The position numbers and the translations under genes were made by a program. Under the pieces are notes generated by a model that was not told the DNA's origin, made no database searches, and saw only the letters and a list, made by a program, of their open reading frames with translations. Shown here in pieces: positions 56,534 to 64,000 of a stretch of DNA of 64,000 nt. Source of the stretch: Oscheius dolichura (taxonomy: Eukaryota > Nematoda > Chromadorea > Rhabditida > Rhabditidae); the NCBI GenBank assembly GCA_932521035.1, contig OW051496.1, positions 3,038,001 to 3,102,000 of the forward strand. The letters are read 5' to 3'. Numbering within the stretch: the first letter of the stretch is position 1; the number at the start of each line of letters is the position of its first letter.

Positions 56534-57130
56534 ATGGATCTTAAAGCTTGCGCCGCGAAAATAAGAGACACAACAAAAAAATTGTAGTGTCCAACGAAGC
56601 CACCAATGAGGTCGTTTTAGGAAGCATTTACGGCTCTACAGTCCAACTGCTAGAACAAATGCGCTCTTCAAAAAATAAGAAAGCCACGGCGAGGGAGCGC
56701 CGCAGCTGCTTGATGGGCGAAATTTGCTGGCCATTTAAAAAAAAGTGAATACAACGTTCGATCGGGCTCAAAGAGCTGATCAAAATCATCTATCAAACTT
56801 TTATTTTCCGTGGAAATCATCCATTTTCCAAAAATTGTCCATTGGCCAAATAGCGCAGTGGGTTTGGGCAAAACAAGATAGAACGGAGTATAAAAGATTG
56901 ACGCCGAGCGGGATCGAACCCTCGACCTATTGAGCCGTAATTTCAATACGCACTGCGCTTTGTGGGTATTCAGTTTTTTTTCGGAATTTCGCAATCACAT
57001 GGAATTATTTTTTGGTTTGGTTTATCAGATCGGCCACACGGAGATCTACCTAGGAAGTGTTTATATGCCCCGTAAAGCCGTCTCTGTCAAAAGTTATGAG
57101 GTCATTGACAGAACTTACCCTTCACCCTAG
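56534..57130. other. Intergenic with tRNA-like repeat
   Basis: On the minus strand 56905-56990 reads GCGCAGTGCGTATTG and GTCGAGGGTTCGATCCCGC, i.e. A- and B-box-like motifs of a tRNA-derived repeat; an additional GCGCAGTGGGTTTGGG lies at 56851-56866 on the plus strand. Open frames here are short and unsupported. Confidence 0.45.
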
Positions 57131-57845
57131 TAGCTGAAAAACTAATCCATCTACCTAATTTTTTTATTACATATTCGGAATCAGTGTAAAAAACTGTATA
57201 TATAACTGTTTTGAAAAGGTTTTTAGATGGGCACACAACCTTGTTCAAAAAAGGCCACAGCGAAAAGCACCCCGTCGACGAAGTGCCGCATCTGTTTGAT
57301 GCTCTGGCTCTTCCATTTTTTTAGCCAACTTTCATGAAAATTGGTACCAAGGTGTAAAAGACCATCCCAAATAAGATAGCCATGTCACACTTCCAAAATT
57401 CTGTAGCGAAAAGAGCTACCGAAACAATCATCAAAAAATATTGTTGACGCAATAGCTTAAAAACTAACCCACCAACCCAATTGTTTTATTACATATTCAG
57501 AATCAGCGTAAAAAACTGTATATATAGCTGCTTTGTAAAAGTTTTTCAATGCGTACAAAAAGTTTTGAAAAAAAAGAGCCACAGCGGAAAGCGCCACAGC
57601 GAGCGGACGGCGGACGGCGCCACTTTTCAAAACACGTTTGTAGTCGTAGCTCATCTATTTTATGGGCAAACTTCATAAAAATTGGTCACTAGGAGTAATC
57701 AACTACGAGGAACACGATGGCGTAGTCAGATTTTTTATATCTCTTAACTGAACAAAGTTATGCCATCAAAATAAAAAAAAAAGGCTTGGCATGTGCTCTG
57801 AGTAAATCCAAATCACGCCCGGCGCTTCGCGCCGGGCTCGATTCG
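57131..57845. repeat. Dispersed repeat R1, copy 2, ending in a GC hairpin
   Basis: Same organisation as 30962-31716, about 26 kb away: duplicated half-units, a shortened CACAGCGGA/GGCGGAC simple repeat, and the 3' hairpin GCCCGGCGCTTCGCGCCGGG then CTCGATT. The clear length difference in the simple repeat shows independent evolution after copying. Confidence 0.7.
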
Positions 57846-57927
57846 TACCTAATAGATAGGACACTTGGGGGCCGGAGAGACTCCCTCGACCAAATGTTAC
57901 AGATGCGGTAACCTCTGTCAATTATGT

Positions 57928-58135
57928 TCAATCAATCTCCAGATCCTAATATTTGGAGGAAACGGATTAATTATCAACAATTCTCTTACAATGGATGTCT
58001 ATCTGTTAGACTATCCCAATTTATGGCATACATTTGCACTTCCTCGACAAAAGCTCGAGAACTGTCTAGCTGCGGTGCATTTGGTTGGAGAAATTTATTT
58101 TATTGGCAGTTCAAAAGAAGTACAACATAAAGAGA
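57928..58135 (+). pseudogene. Kelch-repeat gene fragment
   Basis: The plus-strand reading QILIFGGNGLIINNSL, MDVYLLDYPNLWHTFALPRQ, LENCLAAVHLVGEIYFIGSS is one complete Kelch blade (GG, spaced Y and W, next-strand IYFIG) preceded by TKCYRCGNLCQLCSIN. It stands alone, not joined to other blades. It lies between two copies of the GC hairpin (57814-57840 and 58154-58180), as if captured by a mobile element. It differs from both Kelch genes in the window. Confidence 0.55.
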
Positions 58136-58149
58136 GAAGGCTTATCCGA

Positions 58150-59982
58150 AACCCAAATCACGCCCGGCGCTTCGCTCCGGGCTCGATTGCTTTACATCTT
58201 TAATCAGCTTCCCTCTCCCAAAAGTACTCTATAAACTTGTTCTTTTGAGAACAGGCTTACTCTTTTTATACTAAACTGTAACTATGGTATATTTTAGCCA
58301 TTGAGCTCGGTGTAGCGTTTCATTCTAAAGAAAATTTTATGTTATGGCTCAAACAGACAACATAATAGAAAAGCATGTGGTTCCGGGTCATTGCCTCAAA
58401 CCCCAGCTTGAGTGAGAAACTTACGGTTATTTTCAGCGCTATTGTTTGTGGTCTTTTTCAGAATATTGGGCTCAAATTTGATGGCTATCTTCCCGGTTCT
58501 ATGGTTCAGTAAATAGATTAGTTTGAACTTCCCAGCGGATGTCGTCAACTTGGAGACCAGAGGACCCAGCAAAAATAACTGTTCACCTCTTCCTTTCTAC
58601 TGAATACCTTCCTACCGGAAGAAATTCGCGGTTATATTTAGGAACTACTCCATTTCCAACTTGATCTATACTGTAATTACGGTAAAAGCAATGTAGGGAT
58701 TCCCGTCGTACTACGTACACTGGATCAATTGTCCCTAAAAAGTGAACTTTTTATGTTATGGCTAGAACATAAAAGAAAATCAGCTATTCCAAATCACTGT
58801 GTGATGTTGATCCGTTGACGGCTTGTGTCCTGCTTTAACCTTATTTGATAGGATTTGACTAGAAGCGGGGCCTTGGAAGCCGGATGCAGAGTGTTTCAGT
58901 TGTTTTGGACTTTCTTCGTATCTCTCGTTCTGAATTGGGAAATGGTCAAATTCCTGTTTAGGCAAAAACAAAATCTTGCCATTTTGACATGCAAACAGTC
59001 AACAAACGGCTTATCAAAGAAGGAGAAAGCTCTCTTCCTCCTCACTCCTTGAACCTCAAATATTTAAATTTTGTTCCTCTGTTAATCTCGCCGAGGCGCG
59101 TCGAATGACCGCACTCCCATAGCTAGAGCTCAAAAAAGGTATAGTCGAAAAATGGCAGTTTTTCGCCTTCTAACTCATTTTTATCCTCACTGGAGCTCTC
59201 AAAACACATGAAACGTGTCTCCCCGAATCGCCACACCAAGCCCTTTCGAATGAACCTACTCTCGAAGGCTAATTCGAAAAAACATTGTTCCATTTCTGAA
59301 ACTTGGTGGCGCGCTTCCTCCTCACTACTTCTTCAATCACTACCCAAGCTTTTGGTATTTGGCACAGATACTCCCCAAGCTTAGCTCTACATAGCGTATG
59401 GGGTCTCCCATAGGGAGCCTCTTGTTTTCTATGATGATTTTTACTGCAAAAAATTAAAGTAAATTATGGGGAGCAATTGGATATATGAACCAAAGCATAA
59501 TTCAGCGATAAACGAATTTTGTGAATTTCATCGGTTTCCTATTGAAATTGTTTGTTTCATTTCAATTTAGACATTTTTGTGCACTTTCGCGACTGTTTTA
59601 TAGTAAGCTGAGGTCGGCGAAAATAGATAAAAGGTCAAAAAAATGTAAAAACGCATCTGGAATTTGCGCATTCGCGCATGCCTGCGCAAACTCTGGTAAG
59701 CGCGCCCAAAAATCTTTCACACGATTGGAGCGTGTGGAAGGAACTGGGCACTTCTAGTCACCCTACTATAATAACAATTCTTATCGTCGACTTGAAATTC
59801 CGTTACAAATAAATTTCACGGTACAAACCACACAAAAATTATTGCGACAACGCTTCTGCTACGGTTGCGTAGCTTTAGATAAGGATCAAAAAACACAAAA
59901 CACCACATTTTCAACAATTTTTGAAATGAATTCTCTTGAATAGGAATACTTTAAATGGAGGGAAAGATTTATTTGTAGGGGA
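58150..59982. other. Repeat-rich intergenic interval, no supported gene
   Basis: 58154-58180 is a third copy of the GC hairpin with one loop/stem variation (CGCTTCGCTCCGGG). 58380-58760 is a diverged relative of 63355-63700 (shared ATGGCTATCTTC, TTCAGTAA, TTTTATGTT(A/G)TGG). 59860-59982 is homologous to the 3' flank of the first Kelch gene (GTAGCTTTAGATAAGGATCA), so the duplication that made the two Kelch genes included at least 120 bp downstream. Confidence 0.5.
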
Positions 59983-62416
59983 TTACTCTGTGGAATTAGA
60001 AAGGATATCAGCCAAATGGAGGGGAATAACAATTGATGACATACCATGGCACACATTGGGAAGCTGGGGACCCTCTCTCCAGCTTGTTCCATTAAATATT
60101 TCAGTTTTATCGAGATCTTCGTCTGTGCCATTATATCCTCCAATTACAAAAATCTCATTGTCAAGTACTGCTGCAGAAAAGCTATGTCGAGGTTGTTTTA
60201 TTGGCGGCAGTTGTTTCCATGTTCCTTTTCCTTCTAGATTACTCAGTTCCAGTACAGTATTGACTGTCTTTCCATCATCACCTCCCATTAAAATGAGATT
60301 ATTTCCATGAGAAACGAGAGAATGGTTATAAAGAGGTGTTGGCATATCATTCAGCTCCGTCCAGACACCACTCTCCGGGTCGAAACATTCCACACTTTTC
60401 AAATAATTCCAACCACCATCCCTTCCACCACAGACAATGAATTTGCCATTATGAACTGCTGCAGCTGCACCATATAGCGAATATTTCATGTTCCTAAAAT
60501 ATTGATTAGCCCTGATTGAGCCTTGTATCAGATGTTGTATCATCTCGTTTGAGAGACGAACCTCGTCTTGAGTGTGGATCAGGGCTGGGCGGGATGGCCA
60601 TTTCACTCGTCCCGCCCAAAAAACGGAATAAAACGGGACGGGAATCCCGCACAGCCCAGGTGTGGATCTTGTTTGGTCGCGAGACAGACTCGTGATCACG
60701 TCTCGCTCTAATAACTCCTTTACTCGTCCAAGCCTAGTTTTATTCTGGCCTTTTTTCCAACTACCGGGGTTTCAACTACGAGACCATTTGGCCTTTTCGC
60801 GAACAAAAACGCCTGAATTCCAGGTTGAGATTTCAAAACAGGCACATCTTGCTCGCCAAGTTCCCAAATGGTCCCGTAGTTGAAAACCGGCCGTTGGAAA
60901 CCGAGCAAAAGAGAAAAATTGGGGGAAAGTATTCAACTCACGGCATTTTAATCCATTTGTTCTCCTTTGGATCATATCTTTCCACACTTTTCAAGCCAAT
61001 TCCTCCAAACACCCAGATGGATCCATTCCATTCCACACTATTATTTGTAATAACCCGTCGCCACTCATTCATATCTGCCAATCGTATCCATTTCAATGTT
61101 TTGTTATCCAATTTGTATAATTCTTTCTTCATCCAAATACCACCGAATATATAGATCTCTCCATCCAGATATACTGCACCTCCGGCATCAAGTATTTTCG
61201 GTAATTTCAATGCCAATTTGATCCATTTGTCTTCTTTCAAAATGACCATTTCATCTGTTCCTCTGCCATATTTGTTTCCTCCAAGGACTAGAATCTAAAC
61301 GACTTCTATCTCTTGTGTTCAAACGAACTTTACCGTGTCTTTATCCATTTGCCTCTTGATAAATTTCACATCGTCGTGCAAAGGGGCGAGCCTCTGCAGA
61401 ATTGTAAGATGATTTTCGTTTTGTTTCTGCTCGACGCCCTCTTGTAAAGCTCTTATATTAGTTGAAACTGAAATTTTCCTTCTATCCTACAAGATTTGTT
61501 TCTCACCAGCCTGTTGTCGATCAGCAAATTTACCTTCCAGTCTTTCTGAAAAACTCATTTCATTTCCCATGGAAATTACCCACCTTCGGTCTCCCGTAAC
61601 TGTTCATTCAATTTCGCTGTCATCTCTTCGTTTGCTCTTTTCAATCTTTCCTCACTTTCTATTACCGTTGCTTGTACTTCATACTTTGCGGTAGTGGAGT
61701 CTTCAGTTAGTTTTCTCACTGAAAAATTATAGAAGAGCAATGAAAAGAACGAACGATCAGATGAATTTTTCTCCATATCATTGCGTTGGTTTCCAATCTC
61801 AGTTCTCAAGCTCTGAATCTCCTCTCTAACCGCATTTCTGTCAACCATTCTCTCCAACATCATCCCTTGCATAGATTTCACCACCGAGAGGACTAAACTC
61901 TCTCCTTTCCATCTCCTCTAAATCTGGCCCACCTTCTTCCATCTGGTTATTCCACCTTTCCTCCCTCTCCTCTAAACAATACAGCTCATACTTCATTAAA
62001 GGAACCCTCAGGGACCTACCGCCGAGTGCGCTCGTAAGCGTCGGCGCGCATTTGAATTTTGAACGGGTCTACCGTTTTAATCTATTTCTTTTTATTTTTA
62101 CACATTTTTCTAGTAATTTATTACCGTGCTTTCACTTGTTTATAAAGAGCATCACTAAATTAGCCCTTGAAAATGAAAAAGCGAGCTAAAACTGTAGATC
62201 CGTTCAAAATTCAAATGCGCGCCGACGCTTACGAGCGCACTCGACGGCAGGTCCCTGAGGGTTCCTTTAATAAACCCTACCGTCTTTGTCCACCTTCATC
62301 TGTTTTACTTTCTCCTCCAGTTCTTCCTTTTCTCTCTCGACTTTCTCTATTCGTTCCCGCAATTCAACAGCTGCCGCATTTGTTTTGCGGATCTTTTCAT
62401 AAAGCTTCTTTTCCAT
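59983..62416 (-). CDS. Kelch-repeat protein with coiled-coil N-terminus (paralogue of the 11.5-kb gene)
   Basis: The main exons 60942-61294 and 59983-60493 encode Kelch blades nearly identical to the gene at 11480 (ILVLGG, IYIFGG, IWVFGG, FIVCGG, LILMGG, IFVIGGYNGTDEDL), ending ILSNSTE. Upstream exons (to ATG at 62416, MEKKLYEKIRKTNAAAVELR) encode a long Glu/Lys/Arg coiled coil. This gene has no kinase part; homology with the other locus ends just upstream of the ATG. An 80-bp hAT-like MITE sits in the intron between the last two exons and a 270-bp foldback lies between coiled-coil exons. Exon boundaries between 61330 and 62280 are approximate. Probably a scaffold or ubiquitin-ligase adaptor, but no BTB domain is visible. 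Confidence 0.72.
60580..60659. mobile_element. hAT-like MITE with 8-bp target duplication in Kelch intron
   Basis: CAGGGCTGGGCGGGAT at the left end matches the complement of ATCCCGCACAGCCCAG at the right end, with one or two mismatches. It is flanked by the direct repeat GTGTGGAT (60572-60579 and 60660-60667). An 8-bp target duplication and CAGGG-type ends are hAT traits. The homologous intron in the first Kelch gene lacks the insert. Confidence 0.75.
62001..62272. mobile_element. Foldback MITE with about 85-bp inverted arms
   Basis: AAAGGAACCCTCAGGGACCT begins the left arm (62001-62085); its complement ends the right arm (62181-62272) with a handful of mismatches. The arms include CGTAAGCGTCGGCGCGCATT and flank a 95-bp AT-rich loop. 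It interrupts the coiled-coil part of the Kelch gene, apparently within an intron. Confidence 0.75.
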
Positions 62417-62737
62417 TATAATAGCTGAAATATTTTATAGAAAGGTGGAGAAATTAGAAAAGTCGGTTTCAACCGGGAGAAGGCAGGCATGTATTGATAA
62501 GGGCGACTCCCTGCTGCCTTCGATAAGACAAAGGAAACTGCTGCATCTCCCGATGTTTGACGATAATGAGGGTCCAAGAATGTCATTTCCTTGTTGTTTT
62601 TATTTACTTTTCCTTGTTTTCTTGTTTCAGCGCTGCTCTATACCCCTCAGCACGTTACTAGTTGTTGTTTTCTTTGATTTTTTTTGTTCAAAATAAAACT
62701 TAAAAGGGTAAAAACGTGTATTGGTGTAATTAGGGAA

Positions 62738-62908
62738 ATTATCCGAAATTATCCGTTATCCGGTCCGGATAATCCGATTATCCGGGATTATCCGTTATCA
62801 GGTTATCCGCGGATAATTTTATTTTTTATCCGATCCGGAATTTTTATCCGGGCATTTCATTATCCGGAATTATCCGTTATCCGAACGGAAATCTCATTAT
62901 CCGCCCAT
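62738..62908. repeat. TTATCCG/CGGATAA interspersed cluster
   Basis: TTATCCG or its complement CGGATAA occurs more than a dozen times in about 170 bp, in both orientations and irregular spacing (e.g. TTATCCGTTATCCGG, CCGGATAATCCGATTATCC). It is a hairpin-forming degenerate satellite rather than a simple tandem array. Confidence 0.8.
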
Positions 62909-63114
62909 CCCTGACCCCCATTTGTACTGCCTATATCCAACATATGATTTGCTGGTAACCAGAAAAGTGATGAAACGGCGTCTTTCCCGGAGGGGAGAAG
63001 CAAAATTTTCTCATTTCTATACTTCGACTATGTTGTGTTTCGTTTGGTAACGGCCCAGTGCTATTTTGTCCTCTCAAAACCCTTTTGCCCATAAAAATAA
63101 AGAGGCAAAAGGCA

Positions 63115-63200
63115 ATTGCTCCGGTGGAGACTCGAACCCGGCCAGAAAAAAAGCAAAAATTTTATAAGCCAGTGCATTATCCACTTCATATTTGTTTTAC
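63115..63200 (-). repeat. tRNA-like sequence near window end
   Basis: On the minus strand GTGGATAATGCACTGGC (A-box-like) and CCGGGTTCGAGTCTCC (B box) are about 30 bases apart. There is an A/T-rich tract between them and no cloverleaf, which fits a tRNA-derived SINE of the same general type as at 33532. Confidence 0.45.
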
Positions 63201-64000
63201 CGCAATCTGTAGTATGCAATAGCAAAAACCAGTTTTGACAAATTTAACATGTAAAACTCAGTTGGCGTGCCACACCGTCACACCGGTCATTTATGGAAAA
63301 CAGAACACGGTTTCTGGGACAGTTTTCGATGGCCTTTCGAGTGGACTAGATGCCCCCTCACGAGCCCAGCCTAAGCTGAAAAGGTTCCCTTGTAAGTCAT
63401 TCAGACGTTCAGATATTGATTTCCATTCCCATAGCTTGAAGTTGATTTGTTTGTGGGTTGTGGTCTATTTTATCCTTATTTTGATGGCGGCTGATGGCTA
63501 TCTTCTCCGTTTCCCAGTTCAGTAACGATGGAACAATTCTGAAAGATCACACTGACTGTAAGCCCAGCAGGAAATATTCCACTCTATCGAAAACTCGTAC
63601 TTTTGATTCATAACAAGATGAAATGTGAATATCTCGAGGGGAAATAGTGTCTTTGCCCTTTGTAAAATATTTTATGTTGTGGTTAGAATAAAGTTATTTG
63701 GAAATGACTTTACTAGTTTTTCAAAATCTCGGCATTTGTGTCAACTTCGATATCAAGAGAATAAGTAAAAACTAGTCCTTCCCTTTTTTGCAGGAGGTCT
63801 TCCTCCCCCCTGATAAATCTCGTCCGCCCTCCATTGACCCTCATTTGCCTTGCAAATTCTCTGCACTACCTCAATTTCCTTGTGCCGGCTCGTCTCTTCT
63901 GCCCTGCTGTTTGTCTTCCCCCACCCTTGCTCAGCCCGTGATTAACTGGCCCCCCGTCCTCATTTCTCTCACTCTGTGAAAGGTGTCCCCCCTGCCTCCC

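Larger units (their letters stand above)
62417..64000. other. Repeat-containing end of window, no supported gene
   Basis: Contains the TTATCCG cluster (62738-62908), a tRNA-like minus-strand sequence with B box GGGTTCGAGTC (63115-63200), the diverged repeat shared with 58380-58760, and pyrimidine-rich sequence from 63780 on. No exon structure was found. Confidence 0.45.

Overview
The window looks like a nematode autosomal region, most probably Caenorhabditis or a close relative. Introns of 40-50 nt end in TTTTCAG-type acceptors, ATGs sit directly behind splice-acceptor-like sites (trans-splicing style), and the gene content is nematode-typical: an innexin, a C-type lectin/CUB protein, a divergent casein-kinase-1-like kinase and Kelch genes. 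No contiguous bacterial-style genes, rRNA genes or intact tRNAs are visible. Gene models below were built by hand from reading frame, phase and GT-AG sites.

Layout. 1-114: tail of an upstream gene. 691-11544: an apparently exact tandem duplication of a 5,427-bp unit, each copy holding a 10-exon amino-acid transporter gene on the minus strand (790-4325 and 6217-9752) plus a small inverted-repeat element. The unit ends inside the last exon of a minus-strand protein kinase-Kelch fusion gene (11480-13602) that has lost its kinase N-lobe. 13621-14502: a foldback element. 14563-29283: a large autonomous Helitron-like element on the minus strand with two multi-exon genes. ORF1 carries a degenerate macro-like domain and a six-fold duplicated exon. 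ORF2 is a polyprotein with, in order, a papain-fold/USP-like protease, a Helitron N-terminal region, an HUH Rep, a Pif1-type helicase, AT-hook linker, a USP deubiquitinase with intact-looking catalytic motifs, and a MacroD-like macro domain.

29604-30903: an innexin on the plus strand. 30904-42855: about 12 kb with no convincing gene, filled with nested foldback elements, tRNA-like repeats, pyrimidine-rich sequence and a degenerate tandem array with a conserved TGTTTCAA...CTATTTA motif. 42856-44959: a four-exon LITAF-domain gene. 47030-51122: a 13-exon secreted C-type lectin/CUB gene. 51357-52697 and 53240-54086: a divergent pair, a CK1-like kinase and a BAR-like coiled-coil protein. 54087-59982: repeats, a second foldback element and a Kelch gene fragment. 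59983-62416: a second Kelch gene, paralogous to the one at 11.5 kb but without the kinase. 62417-64000: repeats.

The most interesting object is the Helitron-like element. Its transposase appears to be fused to both ubiquitin-removing and ADP-ribose-binding or -removing modules, which suggests (inference only) that it edits host ubiquitin and ADP-ribose signals during rolling-circle transposition.
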